Assembly: GCF_030316845.1 (NCBI RefSeq)
Contig: NZ_JASZYS010000018.1
Location: forward strand, 62,001-126,000
DNA: 64,000 nt
DNA from: Variovorax davisae
Lineage (GTDB): Bacteria > Pseudomonadota > Gammaproteobacteria > Burkholderiales > Burkholderiaceae_C
Reading direction: 5' to 3'
Shown: in pieces, positions 17,052-24,557 of the stretch
How positions within the stretch are numbered: the stretch's first letter is position 1
How the letters are laid out: each line of letters starts with the position of its first letter
Notes under the pieces: generated by a model
The model's input: only the letters and a program-made list of their open reading frames with translations
What the model was told of the DNA's origin: nothing
Databases searched by the model: none
Made by a program: the position numbers and the translations under genes

Positions 17052-17632
17052 CCTTTTCATTCCCGGGCCGCCGGCTGCTGTGCGCGGGCGCGCTGCTGGC
17101 CGCCGCTGCCGCCGGCGCCGAACCGGCCCCGGCCGCGAAGCTGCTGCCCGCCCAGAGCCAGATCGTCTTCGTGACCCGGCAGATGGGCGTGCCGGTGGAG
17201 GGGGCGTTCAAGAAGTTCGATGCCCAGGTGGCCTTCGACCCGCGCAAGCCCGAAGGCGGCAGCGTCGCGCTGCAGATCGAGGTCGGCAGCGCCAGCCTGG
17301 GCATCCCGCAGAGCGACGCCGAGCTGCCCAAGGCCCCCTGGTTCGACAGCCAGCACTTCCCCAAAGCCGAGTTCCGCTCCAGCGCGATCAAGGCGCTCGG
17401 CGGCGGCCGCTTCGAGATCGCGGGCAAGCTGACGATCAAGGGCAGCACCCGCGAGGCGCTGGTGCCGGTCGAGATCACGCAGTCGGCCGGCCAGTCGACC
17501 GCGAGCGGAAGCTTTACGATCCAGCGCCTGGCCTACAAGATCGGCGACGGCGAATGGACCGACACCTCGGTGGTGGCCGACGAGGTCCAGGTCCGCTTCA
17601 AGCTGGTGCTGGCGGGACTCGGTCCGCTGTGA
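17048..17632 (+). CDS. YceI family periplasmic protein (first copy)
   Basis: A 194-aa secreted protein with a Sec signal peptide (RRLLCAGALLAAAAAGAEP) and a YceI lipocalin-like beta barrel. The barrel is marked by SQIVFVTRQMGVPVEGAFKKF near the N-terminus, DSQHFPKAEFRS in the centre and KLTIKGSTREALVPVEI. YceI proteins bind polyisoprenoid chains such as ubiquinone-8. The ATG at 17048 overlaps the cytochrome stop, so it is co-translated with the cytochrome. It is distinct from the next YceI in lacking the typical DPxHTxxxF opening. Confidence 0.9.
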   Translation: MTFSFPGRRLLCAGALLAAAAAGAEPAPAAKLLPAQSQIVFVTRQMGVPVEGAFKKFDAQVAFDPRKPEGGSVALQIEVGSASLGIPQSDAELPKAPWFDSQHFPKAEFRSSAIKALGGGRFEIAGKLTIKGSTREALVPVEITQSAGQSTASGSFTIQRLAYKIGDGEWTDTSVVADEVQVRFKLVLAGLGPL

Positions 17633-17670
17633 ACCCGCCACCCGTCTCCACGTTCATCCGAAAGCTCGTC

Positions 17671-18288
17671 ATGAAGAAACTGCTCACGCTCGCCGCGCTG
17701 ACGACCGCGGCGGCCCTGGCCGGCGCCCAGCAAGCCCCCGAAGCGGCGGCCAAGCCGGCCGGCGGCCCGGTCAAGGGCGCCAGCTACGTGGTCGACCCGA
17801 CCCACACCTTCGTCAACTACGAGATGGGCCACTACGGCACCACCACCAACCGCGGCCGCTTCAGCACCAAGGACGGCAGCATCAGGATCGACCCGTCGGG
17901 CAGCACCGGCCGCGTCGACATCACGATGGACATCAGCTCCATCAACACCGGCGTCGACCTGCTCAACCGCCACCTGATGAGCAAGGATTTCTTCAACGTC
18001 GCCGAGTTTCCGACCGCCCGCTTCGTCGCCGGCCAGATCGACTTCAGCGGCGACAAGGTCACGCAGGTCACCGGCACGCTGACCCTGATGGGCCAGACCC
18101 GCCCGGTGCTGCTCAAGGCCAACCGATTCAACTGCTACCTGAGCCCGCTGATCAATCGCCAGATCTGCGGCGGCGACTTCGAGACCACGGTCGAGCGCAG
18201 CCAGTGGGGCATCAGCTGGGGACTGGCCTTCGGCTTCGAGGACAAGGTCCGGCTGCTGGTGCAGGTCGAGGCCGTGAACGTCCAGTAG
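17671..18288 (+). CDS. YceI family periplasmic protein (second copy)
   Basis: A 205-aa secreted YceI protein. Signal peptide MKKLLTLAALTTAAALAGA, then a short Ala/Pro linker. The barrel starts with the canonical YVVDPTHTFVNYEMGHYG, continues with SINTGVDLLNRHLMSKDFFNV and EFPTARFVA, and ends with a C-terminal strand. Like other YceI proteins it is expected to hold a polyisoprenoid quinone or similar lipid in the periplasm. It follows the first copy by 38 bases and completes the b561-yceI-yceI set. The two copies are clearly diverged, so they are not a recent duplication. Confidence 0.92.
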   Translation: MKKLLTLAALTTAAALAGAQQAPEAAAKPAGGPVKGASYVVDPTHTFVNYEMGHYGTTTNRGRFSTKDGSIRIDPSGSTGRVDITMDISSINTGVDLLNRHLMSKDFFNVAEFPTARFVAGQIDFSGDKVTQVTGTLTLMGQTRPVLLKANRFNCYLSPLINRQICGGDFETTVERSQWGISWGLAFGFEDKVRLLVQVEAVNVQ

Positions 18289-18297
18289 CCGCCCGGC

Positions 18298-19896
18298 TCA
18301 CAGCAGGCTCTCGGGCGCCAGCGGCGCCAGCAGTTCGAGCATCACGCGGTCCCAGAGCGTCGAGTCGGGCTCGACGTTCAGCACCTGGTCGGCGCCGTCT
18401 TCGCTCGTGATCCATTCGAGCCGTTCGCTGCCATCGGCGAACCGCACCCGGTAGGCGCCCTGCTGCTTGAGCACATCGAGCAGCTTCAGGACCTGCTGCG
18501 CCATTTCGGGGCTGGCGATGAAGAGGCCGATCTCGGTGTTGTGGGTGTCCGAGCGCGGGTCGAAGTTCATCGAACCCAGGAACAGCGCCCGGCGGTCGAA
18601 GATCGCCGACTTCGCGTGCAGCCGGCCGACCTGCGAGCCGAACAGGCCGAGCCGCACGCTGCGCTTGGTGCGCGCCGAACTCAGCTCGTAAATCTCGACG
18701 CCGAGCCGCAGCATGTCGGGCCGGTAGCGCCGGTAGCCGGTGTGGACCACCGGCTCGTCGGTGGCCGCCAGCGAGTTGGTGACCACGCTGATGCGCACTC
18801 CGCGCCCGCGCACCTCCCGCATCACCTCGAGGCCCGCCTTGCCCGGGATCAGGTAGGGCGACACCAGCGTGACTTCGGCGCGCGAGCGGCGCATCTGCTC
18901 GATCACGTTGTAGCGCACGCTGTCGACATCGAGCAGCGGCACGCCGCCGTACGAGGCGGTCTTGCCGACGACCCGGTCGGGCGCGTCGGCATAGGCCTCG
19001 GCCAGGGTCCAGATCAGGTCGAGCCGGGCGCCGTCCTTCAGCTCCGGCCCGAGCGGCGCGTAGCCCAGCACGTCGTTGGGTGCCGGCGGCCGCGGCGCCG
19101 GCGTCGTGGCGGGGCCGGTGGCCTGCTCGAAGCGCTGCTGCAGTTGCGCCGGGGGCAGCGGGGAGCCGACCACGGTCCCGATCGGCCGCACGTAGGGGCT
19201 GTTCCAGAACAGGTCGAACAGGCTGCCGAGGCGCTTCACCAGGGCGCCGGCGACGAAGGTGTCGATGTCCAGGAAGTTCGCGCCGGCGGTCTGCGTGAAG
19301 TACTGGTTGCCGATGTTGCGCCCGCCCGCCACCGCCATCGCGCCGTCGGCGATGAAGAGCTTGTTGTGCATCCGTCGGTTGACGCGGTCGAAGTCGAACA
19401 GCGAGCTGGAGAAGCGCTGCAGCAGGCTGCCGCGGCCGGCCGGAAACGGGTTGAACAGGCGCAGCTCGAGGTTCGGCGTCGCGGCCAGCGCGAGCAGCAG
19501 CTCGTCCTCGCCGGCGGTGTAGAGGTCGTCCATCAGCAGCCGCACGCGCACGCCGCGCAGCGCCGCGTCGCGCAGGGCGCGCAGGAAGTAGCGCCCGGTC
19601 TCGTCGTTCTCGATCTGGTAGTACTGGACGTCGAGCGTGCGCTCGGCGCGGCGCGCCAGCTGCAGGCGGGTGTCGAGCGCGAAGTCGCCGCCGGGCATGA
19701 GCCGGAAACCGCTCAGGTCGGGGTCCGGCGAAGAGGCCTTGGCGATCCGGCCCAGCGTGGTCCCGGCGGAGGCCGCGATGGCGCTGGAGGGCTGGCGCTC
19801 GAAGTCGGCCGGCAGCATCGCGCAGCCGCTGGCCAGCAGCGCCGTGGCCGCCAGCGCCGCGACCTGCCGCCACCAGCGCGCCAGCAGGCCAGGCAT
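18298..19896 (-). CDS. Phospholipase D family lipoprotein, cardiolipin synthase C-like
   Basis: A 532-aa protein with two HKD motifs: RMHNKLFIADGAMAVAGGRN (about residues 180-200) and RLHAKSAIFDRRALFLGSMN (about 420-440). A type II signal peptide ends in LLASGC, so Cys25 should be lipidated. The closest described group is ClsC/YmdC, which makes cardiolipin from phosphatidylglycerol and phosphatidylethanolamine. The lipobox suggests the protein acts at the periplasmic face of a membrane. The ATG at 19896 lies two bases after the rpoN stop, making it the last gene of the lptA-lptB-rpoN run. That linkage ties two envelope-lipid functions together. Confidence 0.88.
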   Translation of the reverse strand: MPGLLARWWRQVAALAATALLASGCAMLPADFERQPSSAIAASAGTTLGRIAKASSPDPDLSGFRLMPGGDFALDTRLQLARRAERTLDVQYYQIENDETGRYFLRALRDAALRGVRVRLLMDDLYTAGEDELLLALAATPNLELRLFNPFPAGRGSLLQRFSSSLFDFDRVNRRMHNKLFIADGAMAVAGGRNIGNQYFTQTAGANFLDIDTFVAGALVKRLGSLFDLFWNSPYVRPIGTVVGSPLPPAQLQQRFEQATGPATTPAPRPPAPNDVLGYAPLGPELKDGARLDLIWTLAEAYADAPDRVVGKTASYGGVPLLDVDSVRYNVIEQMRRSRAEVTLVSPYLIPGKAGLEVMREVRGRGVRISVVTNSLAATDEPVVHTGYRRYRPDMLRLGVEIYELSSARTKRSVRLGLFGSQVGRLHAKSAIFDRRALFLGSMNFDPRSDTHNTEIGLFIASPEMAQQVLKLLDVLKQQGAYRVRFADGSERLEWITSEDGADQVLNVEPDSTLWDRVMLELLAPLAPESLL

Positions 19897-19898
19897 CG

Positions 19899-21494
19899 CT
19901 AGAGGGCCTTGCGCAGATTGGCCGGCGCGATGCGCAGCGCCTCGCGGTACTTCGCCACCGTGCGGCGCGCGCATTCGATCCCCTGCTCCTTGAGCATCTC
20001 GGAGATCTGGCTGTCCGACAGCGGCTTCTTGAGGTCTTCGGCGCTCACGAACTGCTTGATCAGCGCCCGCACCGCGGTGCTCGACGCATTGCCGCCGGTC
20101 TCGGTGCCGAGCGCCGAGCCGAAGAAATACTTGAGCTCGACCGTGCCGTAGGGCGTCGCCATGTACTTGGCGGTGGTCACGCGGCTGATGGTGGATTCGT
20201 GCAGGCCGAGCTCGTCGGCGATCTCGCGCAGCACCAGCGGCCGCATCGCGAGCTCGCCGTGGACGAAGAAGCTCTTCTGCCGCTCGACGATCGCGTTCGA
20301 CACCCGCAGGATGGTGTCGAAGCGCTGCTGGATGTTCTTGATGAACCAGCGCGCCTCCTGCAGCCGCTGCGACAGCGCCTGGCTGCCTTCGCCCTTGTGC
20401 TGCTTGAGCGCACCGGCGTAGATGTCGTGCACCCGCAGCCGCGGCATCACCTCGGGGTTGAGCATGACGCGGAAGCGGATGTGGGTGCCGTTGCCGACGC
20501 GGGTGACGATCACGTCGGGGATCACCACGTTGCGCTCGACGTCGACGAAGCGGCGCCCCGGCTTGGGCTCGAGCCGCGCGATCAGCTGCAGGGCGGCGCG
20601 GACCTCTTCCTCGTTGCTGCGCGTGAGCGTCGCCAGGCGCTTGAAGTCGCGCCGCGCGAGCAGCTCCATCGGCTGCTTGCAGATCGCGATGGCGGTCTCG
20701 CGCACCTGCGCCTCGTCGGCGTCCTCGCCGGGCTGCGCCAGGGCGCGCAGCTGGATCGTCAGGCACTCGCCCAGGTTGCGCGCGCCGACACCGACCGGCT
20801 CCAGGCTCTGCAGCAGGCCGAGCGCGACCTGGAAGTGGTGCACCAGGTCGTCGAACTGGTCGTTGTCGTCGCCGGCCAGGCCCGAGGCCAGCGCCGGCAG
20901 CGAATCCTCGAGGTAGCCGTCGTCGTTGAGCGACTCGATCAGGAAGCGCAGCGCCGCGCGGTCGGTTTCGCCGAGGCGCAGGCCCAGCGCCTGGCGGTGC
21001 AGGAAGGACTGCAGCGACTCCTGGCTGCGCGCCAGCTCGGTGGCGTCGGTGCGCTCGTCGTCGCCCAGGTTGTTGGCGCGCGCGGGCGCATCGCTGCCCC
21101 ACTCGCTGTCGTCGGGCGCCATGTCGACCGTGCCGTCGCCCTCCCAGTCGGGCTCGCCGTCGGTCGCGTCCAGGCTGGCGGGTTCGGCGTCGGTGGCGGC
21201 CACCGCGACCTCGGCGGCGGGCGCCGAAGCGCCGGGCGTGAAGTCGCCGTCACCGTCCCCGTTGAACTCGGCCTGTCGATCCTCGTCGCGCACCGGCGCA
21301 TCGGCCGTCTCGAGGCCGAATTCCTCGCGCGCCGCCTCCTCGGCCGTGCGTTCGAGGAACGGGTTGTCGTCGAGCATCTGCTCGACCTCCTGGCTCAGCT
21401 CGAGCGTGGAGAGCTGCAGCAGCCGGATCGACTGCTGGAGTTGCGGCGTGAGCGCCAGGTGCTGGGAGACGCGAAGCGAAAGCCCCTGCTTCAT
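19899..21494 (-). CDS. rpoN: RNA polymerase sigma-54 factor
   Basis: A 531-aa sigma-54. Region I is the Gln/Leu-rich N-terminus LRVSQHLALTPQLQQSIRLL, which contacts activators. Region II is long and acidic (about 60-160). Region III contains the core-binding and cross-link segments, and the C-terminus carries the RpoN box ARRTVAKYRE for the -24 element. It directs transcription of genes with GG-N10-GC promoters under AAA+ activators. The ATG at 21494 follows lptB by 13 bases. lptB-rpoN is the conserved proteobacterial order. Confidence 0.97.
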   Translation of the reverse strand: MKQGLSLRVSQHLALTPQLQQSIRLLQLSTLELSQEVEQMLDDNPFLERTAEEAAREEFGLETADAPVRDEDRQAEFNGDGDGDFTPGASAPAAEVAVAATDAEPASLDATDGEPDWEGDGTVDMAPDDSEWGSDAPARANNLGDDERTDATELARSQESLQSFLHRQALGLRLGETDRAALRFLIESLNDDGYLEDSLPALASGLAGDDNDQFDDLVHHFQVALGLLQSLEPVGVGARNLGECLTIQLRALAQPGEDADEAQVRETAIAICKQPMELLARRDFKRLATLTRSNEEEVRAALQLIARLEPKPGRRFVDVERNVVIPDVIVTRVGNGTHIRFRVMLNPEVMPRLRVHDIYAGALKQHKGEGSQALSQRLQEARWFIKNIQQRFDTILRVSNAIVERQKSFFVHGELAMRPLVLREIADELGLHESTISRVTTAKYMATPYGTVELKYFFGSALGTETGGNASSTAVRALIKQFVSAEDLKKPLSDSQISEMLKEQGIECARRTVAKYREALRIAPANLRKAL

Positions 21495-21507
21495 CGAGAT
21501 TGGGCTC

Positions 21508-22284
21508 CTACATCCGGAAGTGCTCGCCCAGGTACACGCGTCGTACCTCGGCGTTGTCGACGATCTCCGAAGGTGTGCCTTGTGCCAGCACATGCCCGTC
21601 GCTGATGATGAAGGCGTGATCGCAGATGCCCAGCGTCTCACGCACGTTGTGGTCGGTGATGAGCACGCCGATGCCGCGCTCCTTCAGGAAGCTGATGATC
21701 CGCTGGATCTCGATCACCGCGATCGGGTCGATGCCGGCGAAGGGTTCGTCCAGCAGGATGAAGCGCGGCTGGGTTGCCAGGGCGCGGGCGATCTCGACCC
21801 GGCGGCGCTCGCCGCCGGACAGCGACAGCGCCGACGAATCGCGCAGGTGGTCGACCCGCAGGTCGGCCAGCAGTTCGCCCAGGCGCTCCTCGATGCGGGC
21901 CTTGTCGAGCGGCACCATCCGGCCGTTTTCGTCGGGCTCGGCCTGCAGTTCGAGCACCGCGCGGACGTTTTCCTCGACCGACAGCTTGCGGAAGATCGAG
22001 GCCTCCTGGGGCAGGTAGCTCAGGCCCATGCGGGCGCGGCGATGGATCGGCATGTGGGCGATCGGCTCGCCATCGATCCAGATCTCGCCGGCATCGGCGC
22101 GCACCAGCCCGACGATCATGTAGAACGAGGTGGTCTTGCCGGCGCCATTGGGCCCCAGCAGGCCGACCACTTCGCCCTTCTGCACCGCCAGCGACACGTC
22201 CTTGACGACCGTGCGGCTGCCATAGCTCTTCTGCAGGCTGCGCGCTTCCAGCCGGCTGCCCGGCTGGCTGTCGCTGGCACTCAT
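21508..22284 (-). CDS. lptB: LPS export ABC transporter ATP-binding protein
   Basis: A 258-aa cytoplasmic ATPase that powers LptFG in lifting lipopolysaccharide from the inner membrane. Motifs are Walker A GLLGPNGAGKTTSFYMIVG, Q-loop YLPQEASIF, signature LSGGERRRVEIARAL, Walker B FILLDEPFAGIDP and H-loop LITDHNVRETL. The C-terminal tail EVRRVYLGEHFRM is the usual LptB ending. It lies between lptA and rpoN. Confidence 0.97.
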   Translation of the reverse strand: MSASDSQPGSRLEARSLQKSYGSRTVVKDVSLAVQKGEVVGLLGPNGAGKTTSFYMIVGLVRADAGEIWIDGEPIAHMPIHRRARMGLSYLPQEASIFRKLSVEENVRAVLELQAEPDENGRMVPLDKARIEERLGELLADLRVDHLRDSSALSLSGGERRRVEIARALATQPRFILLDEPFAGIDPIAVIEIQRIISFLKERGIGVLITDHNVRETLGICDHAFIISDGHVLAQGTPSEIVDNAEVRRVYLGEHFRM

Positions 22285-22298
22285 CCCGGCTGCTTCGA

Positions 22299-22988
22299 TC
22301 ACTTGGTGGAGTCTCCGCCCAGCGTGGTGGTGGAACGCAGGCTGTTGCCCGGCGCTGGCGTGCTGGCGGCCGGCGCCGCCGGCTTGGCGCCGGGGGCTGC
22401 GGGCGCCGCGGCCGCCTTGGGCGTCAGGATCGCCTTCACCCGGCCGCTCGGCTGGGTCGAGACGCCGGCATTCGGCGGCAGCGACGAACCGTTCACCGTG
22501 AAGGTGTCGTTGCTCTGGTCGTAGACGATCAGCGGTCCGCTGCTCTCGTCGTTGGGCGTGGCGCCGATCAGGCGGCGCATGACGGCGCGGCGGATGAACT
22601 TCACGTTGTCGGCGCGGCTGTCGTATTCGATCACCTCGCCCTCGCCCTCGATCCATTCGTCGGTGCCGCTGTTGCGCTTCTGCTTGAAGTAGGCCAGCTT
22701 GCCCGGTTCGGCCGTGACGACGCCGTACTGGTAGCCCTCGGGGTCCTGGCGGACGTCGATCCGGGTGCCGCGGATCTGGATCGTGCCCTTGTTGACCACC
22801 ACGTTGCCGGTGAACACGCTGGTCTGCTTGAGGTCGTCGTAGCGCATGTTGTCGGCCTCGATGTTCATCGGCTTGCTCCGGTCGGCCTGCTCGGCCGGGG
22901 CCAGCGATGCGAAACCGGCCAGCGCCAGCGCGAGCATCAGCAGGCGCACGGGACGACGGCGGGGGGAAGAGCGTAAGGGAAATGTCAT
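22299..22988 (-). CDS. lptA: LPS transport periplasmic protein LptA
   Basis: A 229-aa periplasmic bridge protein. The signal peptide is RLLMLALALAGFASLAPAEQA. The OstA/LptA jellyroll follows with MNIEADNMRYDDLKQTSVFTGNVVVNKGTI and the characteristic strands to about residue 175. The last 45 residues are a low-complexity Ala/Pro tail not needed for the fold. It begins the lptA-lptB-rpoN-clsC-like operon; in relatives lptC (and kdsC) normally sit immediately upstream, but here there is only a short non-coding gap and then dsbA. Confidence 0.95.
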   Translation of the reverse strand: MTFPLRSSPRRRPVRLLMLALALAGFASLAPAEQADRSKPMNIEADNMRYDDLKQTSVFTGNVVVNKGTIQIRGTRIDVRQDPEGYQYGVVTAEPGKLAYFKQKRNSGTDEWIEGEGEVIEYDSRADNVKFIRRAVMRRLIGATPNDESSGPLIVYDQSNDTFTVNGSSLPPNAGVSTQPSGRVKAILTPKAAAAPAAPGAKPAAPAASTPAPGNSLRSTTTLGGDSTK

Positions 22989-23011
22989 AGAGGCACGAAA
23001 CTTGCTCTGCG

Positions 23012-23017
23012 ATTGTA
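23012..23017 (-). promoter_or_regulatory. -10 hexamer for the lptA operon
   Basis: TACAAT on the minus strand ends 23 bases before the lptA ATG and lies after the dsbA terminator, so lptA has its own promoter. No good -35 is seen. Confidence 0.45.
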
Positions 23018-23053
23018 AGCGTCTACGGGACGCCGACTCGCGCGGCCTGGACG

Positions 23054-23077
23054 AAAAAGCCCGCGGAAGCGGGCTTC
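23054..23077 (-). terminator. Rho-independent terminator of dsbA
   Basis: On the minus strand a GCCCGC-TTCC-GCGGGC stem-loop, flanked by GAA upstream, is followed directly by five T residues. It lies about 36 bases after the dsbA stop. This is the clearest intrinsic terminator in the window. Confidence 0.85.
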
Positions 23078-23112
23078 ATGAACGGGATCGCGGCGGCCGG
23101 ACCGCCCGGAGC

Positions 23113-23760
23113 TCAGCCCTTGCGGGCTTCGGTGACCAGGAAATCGACGACCTGCAGGGCGCGGTCGAGCGAACCGGCGGTGTCGCCGTCGACATACCAG
23201 CGGCCGGCCACGCCCAGGGCGGGCACGCCGGCGACCTGGTAGTCGGTCGTCAGCTGGGCGGCGCGCTTGGCCTTGCCGACCACCGAGAAGGACTTGAACA
23301 GCTCGGCGAACTTCTTCGCATCCAGGCCCGGCTGCTTCTCGACCCAGGCCAGGATCGCGGCGTCGCCGGTCAGGTTGAGGCGCTGCTGGTGGATCGCCTG
23401 GAACACCTTGGGCACGAATTCGTCGACCTTGCCCATGGCCTCCAGCGCATAGTAGAAGCGCGCCTTGGCGTCGGTGTCGTTGCCGACGAAGGGCACCGGG
23501 ACGCGCCGGAACGCGACGTGCGGCGGCAGCTGCTTGATCCAGGGCTCGACCTTCGGCTCGAAGGCCGCGCAGTGCGGGCAGTTGAACGAGAAGAACTCGA
23601 TCACCTCGACCTTGCCGGCCGGCGCATCGACCGGCGCCGGCTTGCCGAGCACGATGTAGTCGGTGCCGGCCTTGAAGGGGCGGCCCTGCGCATGCGAGGG
23701 GCTGGCCAGCGGAAGAAGGGCCAGCGACACAGCGGCCAAAGAAAAGTCACGACGTTGCAT
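23113..23760 (-). CDS. dsbA: Thiol:disulfide interchange protein DsbA
   Basis: A 215-aa periplasmic oxidoreductase that introduces disulfides into secreted proteins. The signal peptide runs to about residue 24 (LLPLASPSHAQ). The thioredoxin active site is FFSFNCPHCAAFE with Cys61 and Cys64, and the cis-Pro loop is AGVPALGV near residue 180. CPHC is the typical DsbA dipeptide setting. A good AGGAGA ribosome site precedes the ATG. It follows the SPOR gene by 81 bases and ends in an intrinsic terminator. argS-SPOR-dsbA is a conserved Burkholderiales order. Confidence 0.96.
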   Translation of the reverse strand: MQRRDFSLAAVSLALLPLASPSHAQGRPFKAGTDYIVLGKPAPVDAPAGKVEVIEFFSFNCPHCAAFEPKVEPWIKQLPPHVAFRRVPVPFVGNDTDAKARFYYALEAMGKVDEFVPKVFQAIHQQRLNLTGDAAILAWVEKQPGLDAKKFAELFKSFSVVGKAKRAAQLTTDYQVAGVPALGVAGRWYVDGDTAGSLDRALQVVDFLVTEARKG

Positions 23761-23841
23761 TTGGAAATTCTCCTGTCGGCAGAAAGAGCCCGCAGACCGG
23801 GGTGGAGTTCCCCGCGCGCTCGAAGTAAAGAGGGGTGAGGC

Positions 23842-24543
23842 CTAGCGCTGGACGCGCACGAGCGCGGATTCGAGGCCGCCGCTGTCCAGGCGCTCCTTGA
23901 GATGGTCGGCGTCGTCCTTCTTGTTGAACGGACCCGCGCGCACGCGGTAGACCGTGCGGCCGGCCTGCTCGCGTTCGGTCACGCGCGCCTCGACGCCCAT
24001 CAGCGAGAGCTTGGCGCGCTGGGCGTCGGCGTCTTCCTGGGTCCGGAAGGCGCCCGCCTGGACGAAGTACATGAAGGGATCGGTGCCGGCGCCGGCCGCC
24101 GCAGCGCCGCTGCCCGCGCCGCTGCGCGCCTTGGCGAGGTCGCCGATCGGGTCGTTCGAGGGCGGCAGCGCGTTGGCTTCCGCCGGCACCGGCGCGGTCC
24201 GCGACGGCCGCGGCGTGGCGGCGCTGCCCGGGGCCACCACCACCGGCACCGGGCCGGTGGGCGGGCTCGCGGCCGTCGCCGGCGCGGTGGCCGGAACGGG
24301 GGCCGCGGTCGCCGGGGCACGGGCCGGCGCGCCGGCCTTGCCCGCCAGCGGCGCGTTCGGGTCCCAGTCGCGGTTCTTGCGCGCCTCGGCCTCGTCCTGC
24401 TCGGCGCCACCGCGCTGGGTCTTGGTCATGAACGGGATCGGCACCTTGGTCACGTAGACCGCGATGCCGAGCGCGATGCCCAGGCCGAGCACCAGGCCGA
24501 TGATCAACCCGATGACGATGTTGCCGCTTTGTCTTTGTTTCAT
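23842..24543 (-). CDS. SPOR-domain membrane protein
   Basis: A 233-aa protein with one N-terminal transmembrane helix (IVIGLIIGLVLGLGIALGIA), a long Pro/Ala/Val-rich periplasmic spacer (about 60-150), and a C-terminal SPOR domain from FMYFVQAGAFRTQEDA to ALVRVQR. SPOR domains bind denuded glycan strands at the division septum, as in FtsN, so a role in late cell division or septal peptidoglycan is likely. It begins 14 bases after argS. The FtsN label would be an inference; the length and architecture fit. Confidence 0.92.
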   Translation of the reverse strand: MKQRQSGNIVIGLIIGLVLGLGIALGIAVYVTKVPIPFMTKTQRGGAEQDEAEARKNRDWDPNAPLAGKAGAPARAPATAAPVPATAPATAASPPTGPVPVVVAPGSAATPRPSRTAPVPAEANALPPSNDPIGDLAKARSGAGSGAAAAGAGTDPFMYFVQAGAFRTQEDADAQRAKLSLMGVEARVTEREQAGRTVYRVRAGPFNKKDDADHLKERLDSGGLESALVRVQR

Positions 24544-24557
24544 GGTGGAGAGAGGAA

